A DNA stretch of 64,000 bases, from the NCBI GenBank assembly GCA_016875875.1, contig VGOP01000003.1, forward strand, positions 1 through 64,000. The letters run 5' to 3'. Positions 9,114 through 17,350 of this stretch are shown piece by piece. The DNA is from Chloroflexota bacterium (GTDB lineage: Bacteria > Chloroflexota > Dehalococcoidia > GIF9 > UBA5629). Positions within the stretch are counted from its first letter, which is position 1; every line of letters starts with the position of its first letter. A program made the translations under genes and the position numbers. The notes beneath the pieces are model-generated. The model was not told where the DNA came from and made no database searches. It was given only the letters and a program-made list of their open reading frames with translations.

Positions 9114-10544
9114 CTATAGAGCTCCCTTTTTTTCACGGAGGGCCAAATTAAGAGCCAGAAGTACACCACCTAATCCAGCACCGAAAAGAAATATGGCGTG
9201 GAAACCAAGAACAAAAGCCTTCGGAGGCAATGAATGAGCGGTAATACCTGCAGGCAAAATGCCCTCACTCGCAATCACTGAAAGAAAGATGAGTGTAAAA
9301 ACTGCTATGCCCATCACTGCCCCGACATTCCTCATCGTGGTCACAAGACTGTTCATTACACCTTCACCGCCTTTGGCACTCATGCCCATGATGAGATTGA
9401 AGTTTGCCGGCATTATAAGCCCGATTCCAATTCCTTCAAGAGCTAGAGCTATGATTATGTAATACAGTTCTGTCTTGGTGCCCATTATGGCAAACATAAG
9501 GAAGGCCGTGATGAGCACCGCAGACCCGAGGATACAAATGGGACGAGAGCCAATTCGGTCAGAAAGGAAGCCAGCTATCGGACCGCAAACCATCATGAAA
9601 ATGGTAGGCACCAGCAGGATAAGCCCGGCGATGTTGGTGGCAAAACCTTTTTCAAGCTCAAAATAGAAGGGAAAGGCATACCACGAACCCTGGCCCACTA
9701 GAAGAATAAGGAGCGCAATAGTTACTGTCATAGCGAAGTTCTTATCCCGAAAAAAGTTAAGATCGATTAGAGGGAACTGAGTCCTTTTTTCGTTAAAAAT
9801 GAAACCAGCCCATGTCGCCACGGAAATGATGATGCTTATAAGGATGAGCCAGGATAACCATCCAACGTTGTTTCCCATATTCAAGAAGAAAATAAAGCTG
9901 ACAAGGGCAACAAGGAGAAGGCAGGCTCCGGACATATCGAATTGCCCTTTCCTGAATCCCCGGGTATCTCTGGGCAGTACGACAATGCCGAGTATGATAG
10001 CGATGATACCTACTGGGACATTTATAAAGAATATCCAGTGCCAGCTATAAAACTGGGAAATGAAACCGCCAAGAGGTGTACCAGCAGCGAGACCTACTGC
10101 GGCGAAGGTGGTAAGCACACCGAAGGCAGTGCCGCGAATTTTCCCTGGCAAGTATCTGACTATCATGGCTCCACCGATTGCCTGCAGCATTGCAGCTCCG
10201 ATCCCCTGAAGAACACGAAAGCCGATGAGTAGATATATTGTTGAAGACAAGCCACATAACAGCGAACCTAGTGTAAAGATGGCAAAACCTGCGACATAAA
10301 TCTTTTTGTAACCACGAATATCTGCAACTCTGCCGAAGGTGATGAGTGTACTCGAGAGAACAAGCAAGTATGCCATTGCCACCCAGGAAACAGTGGCTAC
10401 ATCACAATGGAAATATTTTGAAATGGTAGGAAGCGAGATATTAACGATAGTGGCGTCGAGAGCTCCCATGAATGAGGCAAGTGAGATTAAGAGTAAAATA
10501 AGCCATTGACGGGAGCTCCCTTTTGAATTATTAGAGTGACTCAT
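9114..10544 (-). CDS. MFS drug/metabolite exporter, DHA2 (EmrB/QacA) family
   Basis: 476 residues from the ATG at 10544, about 14 membrane helices. LDATIVNISLPTI in the first helix is the DHA2 signature, with motif A-like GRVADIRGYKKIY and motif C-like GLAAGTPLGGFISQFYSWHWIFFINVPVG. These are proton antiporters of the inner membrane exporting toxic compounds or metabolites; substrate unknown. An upstream in-frame TTG (10619) would add a non-hydrophobic stretch of 25 residues and is less likely. Monocistronic. Confidence 0.93.
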   Translation of the reverse strand: MSHSNNSKGSSRQWLILLLISLASFMGALDATIVNISLPTISKYFHCDVATVSWVAMAYLLVLSSTLITFGRVADIRGYKKIYVAGFAIFTLGSLLCGLSSTIYLLIGFRVLQGIGAAMLQAIGGAMIVRYLPGKIRGTAFGVLTTFAAVGLAAGTPLGGFISQFYSWHWIFFINVPVGIIAIILGIVVLPRDTRGFRKGQFDMSGACLLLVALVSFIFFLNMGNNVGWLSWLILISIIISVATWAGFIFNEKRTQFPLIDLNFFRDKNFAMTVTIALLILLVGQGSWYAFPFYFELEKGFATNIAGLILLVPTIFMMVCGPIAGFLSDRIGSRPICILGSAVLITAFLMFAIMGTKTELYYIIIALALEGIGIGLIMPANFNLIMGMSAKGGEGVMNSLVTTMRNVGAVMGIAVFTLIFLSVIASEGILPAGITAHSLPPKAFVLGFHAIFLFGAGLGGVLLALNLALREKKGAL

Positions 10545-10678
10545 TAAAAACAAGCCGCGAGGCAAGGAATGAGATGAGTGATATCTCTCTAAACCAAGAC
10601 AATATAAACTAATCAACAAAATTCCGCAATATCGTTGATAATCAGCCAGGGCATATATTGATACTGGACAATACTATC

Positions 10679-10708
10679 TTGACTCGGCTGCTCCCTTAAA
10701 TGTATGAT
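10679..10708 (+). promoter_or_regulatory. Promoter for the Cys-rich ferredoxin gene
   Basis: TTGACT (10679-10684), 18-nt spacer, TATGAT (10703-10708). It lies about 60 nt before the gene at 10771. Confidence 0.5.
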
Positions 10709-10770
10709 ATGGCAAGAAATATTGTGCACAAATTATATGAGCACCAAATATTATAAGGAGGAAATATAAT

Positions 10771-11820
10771 ATGACAGAAGAGGTCTATAAGAAACTGGCT
10801 GATGCGCTTAATGCCCGCAGCATGACGTATCCCTCCATACCTTGCGAAGAGTTCTACGTTTTGGCTAAAGAGCTCTTTAGCCCGGAGCAGGCCGAGATTG
10901 CCTCAAGCATGCCCCTCGATCCAGTGACAGATGAGGAACTTGCCAGTAAGATGAAATTGGGTGATGTCGGTCGACTAGGAAAGCAGCTAGAGGAAATGGC
11001 AGACAAAGGCCTGGTGCGGGTCAAAGAGAGCGATGGCAAAAGATTGTATGAGTTCATGCCCCTCGTGCCGGGCATTATTGAATTACAGTTTATACACGGC
11101 CGAGTTGACGAGCGCACCAAGCGTTTGGCGCAACTCTTTAGAAGCTATGCCAAGGCGCTGAAGAACCTGATGATGACAAGCGCACCACCTGCCAGCGTCG
11201 ATATGGCTGCGGCTAGAAAAGTCTCAGTGGAGGAGGAAATCCATGAACTTCCCACGATTTTGCCTTATGACGAGGTCATGAAGCTTATAGATACGACGGA
11301 GTATATCGCCGCAGGAACTTGCGTCTGCCGACATCAGGGTGACCTGATGGATAGGCCTTGTGACAGACCAAAGGATAACCTGTGCATGATCTTCGGTCCA
11401 TCGGCACAGTTCGCCAACAGTCATGGCTTCGTCCGTCTCCTTTCCAAGGAGGAAGCCCGACAGAGAATAGACGAGGCGGAAAAAGCCGGCCTCGTCCATA
11501 ATTATGCCAACAGTCACGATAGATATCTCGATCTACTGTGCAACTGCTGTGGCTGTCACTGCTTTATATTAAGGGGTGCCAAGCGGTCTCCCGTGCCCAG
11601 TCAGGCCTTCATCGCCAACTGGGTTATCGCCATAGAAAACGATGCCTGCGTTGGTTGCGGTGCCTGCATTGACAGGTGCTGGATGGAGGCCTTGAAAATG
11701 GAAGGCGATTTGGCACTGCGTGATGCCAACCGCTGCATCGGCTGCGGTATATGCAGATATGTATGCCCAACCGACGCTATGAAACTGGTGCGCAGAGAAA
11801 CAGTCGCTGCGAAGAGCTAA
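10771..11820 (+). CDS. Winged-helix/Cys-rich/2[4Fe-4S] redox protein
   Basis: 349 residues. The N-terminal 100 residues look like a winged-helix unit (EELASKMKLGDVGRLGKQLEEMADKGLVRV). The middle carries CVC (184-186), isolated Cys at 197 and 205, and CNCCGCHC (257-264). The C-terminus has two ferredoxin clusters (C293-303 and C322-332). A homologous protein is encoded at 52960-54039. The order DNA-binding-like domain, Cys nest, ferredoxin suggests redox sensing or electron transfer; the biochemical role is not known to me. AAGGAGG precedes the ATG. Confidence 0.85.
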   Translation: MTEEVYKKLADALNARSMTYPSIPCEEFYVLAKELFSPEQAEIASSMPLDPVTDEELASKMKLGDVGRLGKQLEEMADKGLVRVKESDGKRLYEFMPLVPGIIELQFIHGRVDERTKRLAQLFRSYAKALKNLMMTSAPPASVDMAAARKVSVEEEIHELPTILPYDEVMKLIDTTEYIAAGTCVCRHQGDLMDRPCDRPKDNLCMIFGPSAQFANSHGFVRLLSKEEARQRIDEAEKAGLVHNYANSHDRYLDLLCNCCGCHCFILRGAKRSPVPSQAFIANWVIAIENDACVGCGACIDRCWMEALKMEGDLALRDANRCIGCGICRYVCPTDAMKLVRRETVAAKS

Positions 11821-11989
11821 GATAGCTTCACTAAGAACAACTAGGGGAGATATATACCGTTCCATAATATCTTTCGTGCTGTTCCAAATGCTTGGCTTGC
11901 CATATCGATAGTTTTACACCATATAGCCCTTGACTCCCAAGACAATGCCCCGATAACCTTAGGCACTAGATGACAGATAGAGGTGGAGA

Positions 11990-13594
11990 ATGAATCTAGC
12001 AAGGCTAATGGAAGATAATACTGCAAGGTTTGGTGAATATGAGTTTGTCTACTTTGAAGGGCAGTGGCATACCAATGTTGAAATGAACCGCATTGCTAAC
12101 CGGTTAGGCAATGCCCTGAAGAGCCTGGGAGTTAGGAAAGGAGACCGGGTAGGTGTTCAGTTGCTGAACTGTCCCCAGCTAATACAGACATTTTTCGCTA
12201 CTTTCAAAGTTGGGGCGACATTAGTTCCGGTGAACCCGTCGCTGCGTGCACACGAACTTACCTACATGTATCAGGATGCTGGTATGGTAGCCTTAATCAG
12301 TAGCCTAGACTACATCGACATGATAAGAGAAGCTTGCCGCGAGGTGCCCCTGCTAAAGAATGTAATCTTGATCGGAGAGGAAATTCCGCAGGATGCCATA
12401 TCCTACGACAAAATCATTAAGCAGAGTTCAGATGAGCTGGTCACGGAGGACACTGATAACGACGACCTGGCTGTCATACTTTACACCGCCGGCACCACAG
12501 GAAGACCAAAAGGAGTCATGCTTACACATTATAACTGGTATACTAACATTTCCGGGTATTATGAATTGGTATTACTGGATAACAGGGGCATCACCCTAAA
12601 GGGGAGGATTAGAGAGAGGGATGTCAGACAGGGCAAAATAGTTAAGAAGGAAGTAGAAGTTTTTGGCGTAGACCGGAACCGCATCTGTCTAATAACTCTG
12701 CCTCTATTCCACGGGTACGGTATATTCGCGGTGAATCTTGAGTTCCTGACTGGAGGCAAGCTAGCCATACTTAGGCGGTGGGATGCCGAAGAAGCGATGA
12801 AGTGTATTGAGCAATTCAAGGTCACTGAATTCCGCGGCGTGCCCACCATGTATATCCAGATACTTAACCACCCCGGCGCCGGGAAATATGATTTGAGCTC
12901 CCTGCAGACCTGCGTCTGTGGTTCTGCGCCTATGCCTCTGGAGGTGGCTCGCAGGTGGAGGGAGAAATACGGTATTGATATCTGGGAAGGATATGGGCTG
13001 ACTGAAGCCACCATTGTCAATTGTAGTAATTTAGCCGGAAGACGATTGCCCAAATATGGCTCCATTGGCAAATGTTACCAGAAGTGTAATAGTATCAAGA
13101 TATTCGACCAGAATGACCAGGAGCTTCCCTCTGGAAAAATAGGAGAGATAGTTATCAAAGGTCCGGGAGTTATGAAGGGTTACTGGAATAAACCTGAGGA
13201 AACAGCAGAAGTGCTTCGGAACGGCTGGCTTTACACCGGTGATGTAGGGTATACCGACGAAGATGGCTACATTTATCTCACCGAGCGAAAGAAGGACCTT
13301 ATCATCCGTGGAGGCGAGAACGTTTACCCCAAGGAAGTAGAGGACGTCCTTCATAAGCATCCTCAGGTCCTGGAAGCTGGAGTTGTTGGCGTTCCCGACC
13401 CGGTTTACGGCGAGGAGGTAAAAGCATTCGTCGTCCTAAAGACTGCAGGGGCAGCCAGTGAGAAGGAGCTCGTAGACTTTTGCAAGAAGCATTTGCCCAC
13501 TTATAAGAGGCCGAAATCAATCCACCTCATGGACTCATTGCCAAAGAGTGCAGTTGGCAAGATATTAAGAAGAGAGCTAAGAACAATGGGGTGA
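11990..13594 (+). CDS. AMP-forming acyl-CoA synthetase
   Basis: 534 residues, usual length for class I adenylate-forming enzymes. The P-loop-like motif YTAGTTGRPKGV (about 166-177), the A5 motif GYGLTEAT, A7 YTGDVG, A8 LTERKKDLIIRGGENVYP and the C-terminal catalytic Lys in SAVGKILRREL are all present. It activates a fatty or aromatic acid to the acyl-CoA through an acyl-adenylate; the chain length cannot be read. It follows the ferredoxin gene by 169 nt and may be separately transcribed. AGGTGGAG gives the start. Confidence 0.93.
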   Translation: MNLARLMEDNTARFGEYEFVYFEGQWHTNVEMNRIANRLGNALKSLGVRKGDRVGVQLLNCPQLIQTFFATFKVGATLVPVNPSLRAHELTYMYQDAGMVALISSLDYIDMIREACREVPLLKNVILIGEEIPQDAISYDKIIKQSSDELVTEDTDNDDLAVILYTAGTTGRPKGVMLTHYNWYTNISGYYELVLLDNRGITLKGRIRERDVRQGKIVKKEVEVFGVDRNRICLITLPLFHGYGIFAVNLEFLTGGKLAILRRWDAEEAMKCIEQFKVTEFRGVPTMYIQILNHPGAGKYDLSSLQTCVCGSAPMPLEVARRWREKYGIDIWEGYGLTEATIVNCSNLAGRRLPKYGSIGKCYQKCNSIKIFDQNDQELPSGKIGEIVIKGPGVMKGYWNKPEETAEVLRNGWLYTGDVGYTDEDGYIYLTERKKDLIIRGGENVYPKEVEDVLHKHPQVLEAGVVGVPDPVYGEEVKAFVVLKTAGAASEKELVDFCKKHLPTYKRPKSIHLMDSLPKSAVGKILRRELRTMG

Positions 13595-13701
13595 GTATCA
13601 TCCTTGATAATCAACCAAGAAATACATCTCGATAGCTGCTGTCCGCTGCTTGACACCTATTGTTGAACTAAATACAATGTCGAATTTCAGGGGGTGATAT
13701 C

Positions 13702-14262
13702 ATGAGCGAAACTATTGGTTTGTTGTTCCCGATCGACAAAAAACACTGGTGGCAGGTGGCGGTGCGGGGGTTCATTGCCTTACTGTTTGGCATTTTGCTC
13801 CTTGCCTGGCCCGGAGTTAGCCTATTTATATTTGCCATTCTCTTCGGTGCCTTCGCTTTCGTAGATGGTATCTTCACACTGGTGGCTGCGGTTAACTACA
13901 CGGCTGGGGCAGGACAGCGCACCTGGCTATTTATCCGGGGCATTTGCGGTATCATCGTCGGCATCGTTACCTTTTTCTGGCCCGCAATTACAGAGGTGGC
14001 ATTAGTGCTCCTTATTGGCGCCTGGGCGCTGGTCACCGGCGTAATGGAACTCAATTTTGCCTTCAGGTCTGTCAGGGAAACAGGCGCCAGATGGCTATTT
14101 GCCATAAGCGGCATCCTTTCCATAATTCTAGGTATCCTGTTACTGATACGTCCTATAGCTGGCATCATTGCAGTAATATGGTTAATAGGGGCTTACGCCG
14201 TGATAGCCGGCATACTGCTTATCATCCTCGGGTTCAGGCTGCGCAGCCCAAAAGCTAGTTAA
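13702..14262 (+). CDS. HdeD-like membrane protein (DUF308)
   Basis: 186 residues with six hydrophobic helices arranged as three repeats of a Gly/Trp-rich pair (FRGFIALLFGILLLAWPGVS-like, RGICGIIVGIVTFFWPAITE, ISGILSIILGILLLIRPIAG). This is the HdeD/DUF308 pattern, inner-membrane proteins associated with acid stress in enterobacteria but of unknown mechanism. Shine-Dalgarno AGGGGGTGA precedes the ATG. Confidence 0.88.
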   Translation: MSETIGLLFPIDKKHWWQVAVRGFIALLFGILLLAWPGVSLFIFAILFGAFAFVDGIFTLVAAVNYTAGAGQRTWLFIRGICGIIVGIVTFFWPAITEVALVLLIGAWALVTGVMELNFAFRSVRETGARWLFAISGILSIILGILLLIRPIAGIIAVIWLIGAYAVIAGILLIILGFRLRSPKAS

Positions 14263-14431
14263 AAGATATTAAGAATAGGCGCGCATTAACCTCTTCGTTA
14301 GCTTAATCGGCGTTAAAGAGACTGGTAATCCAATGGGTTTGTTTAGTGGAATTTTACCTCAGGCTAACCATGCCATAAACGAAATTACAGCAATAAAACC
14401 CAAAAGCTAGACAATAGGTAACACGTACGAA

Positions 14432-14507
14432 TGGTGGGCGATAGTGGACTTGAACCACTGACCCCCTGCGTGTAAAGCAGGTGCTCTAACCACTGAGCTA
14501 ATCGCCC
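14432..14507 (-). tRNA. tRNA-Val (TAC)
   Basis: 76 nt including CCA (14432-14434). Acceptor GGGCGAT/ATCGCCC, anticodon loop TTTACAC, T-loop TTCAAGT. Last of four co-directional tRNAs. Confidence 0.96.
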
Positions 14508-14511
14508 AAAA

Positions 14512-14587
14512 TGGTACGCCTGGTGAGATTTGAACCCACGACCTCAGCCTCCGCAGGGCTGCGCTCTATCCGCTGAGCTACAGGCGC
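14512..14587 (-). tRNA. tRNA-Arg (GCG)
   Basis: 76 nt with CCA. Acceptor GCGCCTG/CAGGCGT, anticodon stem CAGCC/GGCTG, loop CTGCGGA, so the anticodon is GCG (reads CGC/CGU). Most bacteria instead use ACG edited to ICG. Confidence 0.94.
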
Positions 14588-14588
14588 A

Positions 14589-14674
14589 TGGTGCCGAAGG
14601 TGGGATTTGAACCCACATATCCTTTCGGACACTACGTCCTGAACGTAGCGCGTCTGCCATTCCGCCACTTCGGC
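14589..14674 (-). tRNA. tRNA-Leu (CAG)
   Basis: 86 nt with a long class II variable arm and encoded CCA. Acceptor GCCGAAG, anticodon loop TTCAGGA, T-loop TTCAAAT. Separated by one base from each neighbouring tRNA. Confidence 0.96.
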
Positions 14675-14675
14675 C

Positions 14676-14748
14676 TGGGCAGTACTGGATTTGAACCAGT
14701 GACCTCTTGCGTGTGAAGCAAGCGCTCTAACCGCTGAGCTAACCGCCC
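14676..14748 (-). tRNA. tRNA-Val (CAC)
   Basis: 73 nt. Acceptor GGGCGGT/ACTGCCC, anticodon loop TTCACAC. Unlike the other tRNAs in the cluster no CCA is encoded (the discriminator A is followed by GG), so it must be added by nucleotidyltransferase. Confidence 0.95.
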
Positions 14749-14809
14749 GAAACATACCTATTTTAGTCGGAAAACGGAGCTTTGTAAACTAAGGCTTTAT
14801 GGGGTAATC

Positions 14810-14910
14810 ATCTTGGGCGGCACGAGATTCTTCGGTCGCTCCGCTCCCTCAGAATGACAACAGCGAAGCGCTTAGAATAACAGAAGGCGAAGGGCTGGCA
14901 ATGAAACGGC
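14810..14910. repeat. Dispersed non-coding repeat copy
   Basis: Segment with GGTCGCTCCGCTCCCTCAG, AATGACAAC and AGGGCTGGCAATGA resembles the segments near 3753-3840 and 51930-52050. It lies between the tRNA cluster and the 3' end of the large minus-strand operon. Confidence 0.45.
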
Positions 14911-14913
14911 GAT

Positions 14914-15309
14914 TTACCTATTGCGCCAGATGATAATGACCCCAAAGGCCACACACCAGGCATTTATGAAAGCGTTCAAAACCAGGTCCAAAACAGAGGC
15001 GAGGTAAATACCGTTCTGAAGGTTAAAGCTGAAGTCCAACAGCCCGAGGAAGATAAGCCCGCCGGCAGCAATGAGTGAGAGAGTCCTTCCCAGCGGATTT
15101 TGCCTCAGCAAGAGGATTCCCGAGACGAGGAGCAGAAAAGCGAGACAGATATCGGGCAAGGGAAAGGCATGCTCGTAGGCAAAATAGCACTGGGGAGGGT
15201 TTTCTGGGGCTAGGCCGACGGTAAAGAACGCTATCCAGAAGAGTATGAGCCCGGCTGCGGTGACTATCTCTAATATCGGTATTACTCTGTCCTTATTAGT
15301 ATTGCTCAT
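14914..15309 (-). CDS. Small four-helix membrane protein, unknown function
   Basis: 131 residues. Four hydrophobic segments (about 11-32, 50-66, 74-95, 103-128), with a PENPPQCYFAYEHAFPLPD loop facing one side. No family recognised. It is 24 nt downstream of the SDR gene and is probably the last cistron of the long Kor/Hdr operon. Confidence 0.7.
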   Translation of the reverse strand: MSNTNKDRVIPILEIVTAAGLILFWIAFFTVGLAPENPPQCYFAYEHAFPLPDICLAFLLLVSGILLLRQNPLGRTLSLIAAGGLIFLGLLDFSFNLQNGIYLASVLDLVLNAFINAWCVAFGVIIIWRNR

Positions 15310-15333
15310 TCTGTTCTCCTACACCTATTGGTG

Positions 15334-16155
15334 CTAAAGCTTCTTTGCCTGCACCTTCTTTATGCTGCTGTCTATCACGAACTCAACCAGCCCAGGGAGC
15401 AGGCGCTTCAGCAGGAATATCGACTTCCCATCAAAGCCGGGAATAATATACTTTTCCTCTTTTCTCATACCTTTAAGCAGGGCATGGGCCACTTCATCCG
15501 GCTGCCTAAGCTTGGCACCAGCAGAGATGGCTTTGGTCTCCTCTGGTTTCGTCTTGTTTTCCTCGTGGAAGCCCGGGGTATCCGTATCTGGCGGACAGAG
15601 CACAGACACCCTTATGCCGTATCGCTTCAGCTCGCTCCTCAAGGCCTCAGAAAAACCGATGATGGCGAACTTGGAAGCACTGTAATCGGTATAGCCGAAA
15701 AGGCCGATGAAACCCGCTATAGAAGACACATTCACGATGTAGCCGCCACGTTGCTTCATATAAGGCACGAGCGCGGAAGTGGTGTGCCATATCCCGTAGA
15801 AGTTTATCTTCATGGTCTCGTCGAACTGTTCATAGGTTACTTTTTCGAAGACAAAAGGGTAAGCTCGCCCGGCGCAGTTGATAAGCACATCAGGCACGCC
15901 GAATTCAGCTACAGCCCTGGACATGACCACCTTAACCTCATCCCAATTAGAAACATCCGTTTGCCTGCAGGCAAACTGCTGCGAATTGGAAACCTTATTG
16001 CCCTGTATTTCCTTAAGGGCTTGTTCGAGGTGGTCTTTTCTCCGGGCAAAAATGATGATGTGGGCACCTTCTGCCGCCAGTACTTTCGCTGTGGCCAGGC
16101 CGATGCCACTGGAGCCACCGACAATATAAACTATCTTCCCACTAAAGTCCTTCAT
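15334..16155 (-). CDS. SDR oxidoreductase, 3-ketodihydrosphingosine-reductase-like
   Basis: 273 residues. Cofactor motif GGSSGIG (13-19), NCAG (about 91-94), catalytic YxxxK in YSASK with Ser in NVSSIAG. PPDTDTPGF followed by EENKTKPEE is the signature of the 3-ketodihydrosphingosine reductase (KDSR) subgroup, which reduces 3-ketosphinganine with NADPH. The C-terminus has a hydrophobic/basic segment compatible with membrane association. No serine palmitoyltransferase is in this window, so the lipid substrate is inference. It lies 14 nt after the epimerase gene in the Kor/Hdr operon. Confidence 0.85.
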   Translation of the reverse strand: MKDFSGKIVYIVGGSSGIGLATAKVLAAEGAHIIIFARRKDHLEQALKEIQGNKVSNSQQFACRQTDVSNWDEVKVVMSRAVAEFGVPDVLINCAGRAYPFVFEKVTYEQFDETMKINFYGIWHTTSALVPYMKQRGGYIVNVSSIAGFIGLFGYTDYSASKFAIIGFSEALRSELKRYGIRVSVLCPPDTDTPGFHEENKTKPEETKAISAGAKLRQPDEVAHALLKGMRKEEKYIIPGFDGKSIFLLKRLLPGLVEFVIDSSIKKVQAKKL

Positions 16156-16169
16156 ATTACTTCTGTTTC

Positions 16170-17177
16170 TTACTTCTGTTTCAGCGTTGTGAGGTCAAGG
16201 GTCTTCAGCCAGGCCATCGTCTTATTGAATCCCTCGCTGTAAGAAATTTTTGGCTTCCAGCCTAGCTCGCGCTCAGCCTTGGCTATAGAGAACCTGAGCC
16301 TGGAACCGAGATTCTTCACCGTGTAGGTGGTAAGAAGAGGCCTGGTCTTCCTCCGCAGCAGTTTCCACATGAATTCCATCACCATCGCCGCCCCATAAGC
16401 CACGGAATATGGAATGTAGGTAGCGGTGGGAGGAACACCCAGCGATTTGGCGATTCCAGCACAAAAGCTCTCCAGCGTGGTATATTCACCATCATGCACC
16501 AGGTAAGCGTTGCCCACAGCACGTTTATCCTCAGCAATCAGCATCAAAAGGTCCACCAGATTTTCGATGTACGTGGGCCAGACGATGACATCCTTGCGCC
16601 AGAAGATGAGTTCCCGCTTCACTATGGCGTCGGCAAGGAGCGGCACAAAGGTCCTATCACCCTCACCGAAAACCCAGCAAGGATAGACCATAGTCACAGG
16701 AAGCCCATGCTCTCTGTAGTATCGCCAGCAAATCTTCTCGGCTTCGATCTTGGAGTCGGAATAAGGCTCATGCCAGGGCTGCAGCGGGAAGATTTCGTCC
16801 ATTACTTGAGACTCATCCAGACCGAAGACATCGTTGGTGCTCATATCTACAAGTCGCGAGACTCCAGCCTCCAGACTGGCTTTGCAGATGTTCTCCGTAC
16901 CGCCAACTGTGACTTCTTGAAATAGTCTCTTAGGTGCCCAGTCTGTAACCACTGCGGCGCAGTGGAAGATTATGTCCACTCCAGATGCCGCCCTTCTCAC
17001 CGCTTCGTAGTCACGGATATCGCCGGTTACAATCTCCACGCCCTTGGATTTAAGCAGCGAAGCCTCTGGGTCGTCGGGGAGCACCAAGGCACGGACTTGA
17101 TGCCCTTTGGAAAGATTGGCCTTAACCAGATGGCCACCAATGAATCCTGTAGCTCCAGTAACTAATACCCTCTTCAC
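16170..17177 (-). CDS. NAD-dependent epimerase / 3beta-HSD-like extended SDR
   Basis: 335 residues. GATGFIGGHL (8-17) binds NAD(P); the catalytic Tyr-Lys appears as YSDSK (139-143). Sequence style (DIIFHCAAVVTDW, STNDVFG, MVYPCWVFGEGD) is that of extended SDRs related to dihydroflavonol reductases and 3beta-hydroxysteroid dehydrogenases. Substrate unknown; adjacency to the KDSR-like SDR suggests the two act on one lipid-like or long-chain intermediate. It is 30 nt downstream of the zinc-ribbon gene. Confidence 0.88.
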   Translation of the reverse strand: MKRVLVTGATGFIGGHLVKANLSKGHQVRALVLPDDPEASLLKSKGVEIVTGDIRDYEAVRRAASGVDIIFHCAAVVTDWAPKRLFQEVTVGGTENICKASLEAGVSRLVDMSTNDVFGLDESQVMDEIFPLQPWHEPYSDSKIEAEKICWRYYREHGLPVTMVYPCWVFGEGDRTFVPLLADAIVKRELIFWRKDVIVWPTYIENLVDLLMLIAEDKRAVGNAYLVHDGEYTTLESFCAGIAKSLGVPPTATYIPYSVAYGAAMVMEFMWKLLRRKTRPLLTTYTVKNLGSRLRFSIAKAERELGWKPKISYSEGFNKTMAWLKTLDLTTLKQK

Positions 17178-17207
17178 CTTATTCCCCCTAAAAGAGCTGT
17201 CATTTAG

Positions 17208-17345
17208 CTATTCTTTCTTAGCTGGTAACCGGCGTACGCTGTTCGATTTGCACCTGGGGCAGACCCGCTCCTGAAGCCCCTTTTTGTCATCGGTAGTCAT
17301 TTTATATTCGAAGCCGCAGTGGAGGCATCTGAGTTGCTCTTCCAT
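17208..17345 (-). CDS. 45-residue zinc-ribbon protein
   Basis: MEEQLRCLHCGFEYKM at the start, then CPRCKSNSVRR: two CxxC knuckles 21 residues apart, a rubredoxin/zinc-ribbon fold. The ATG lies 5 nt after the HdrA stop. A metal-binding accessory or electron-transfer role beside HdrA is inference. Confidence 0.7.
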   Translation of the reverse strand: MEEQLRCLHCGFEYKMTTDDKKGLQERVCPRCKSNSVRRLPAKKE

Positions 17346-17350
17346 CTTAC

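Noticed and set aside
15328-16242. Plus-strand open frame of 304 codons
   Set aside because: It lies exactly antisense to the SDR gene, which has all family motifs; the plus product has no domain.
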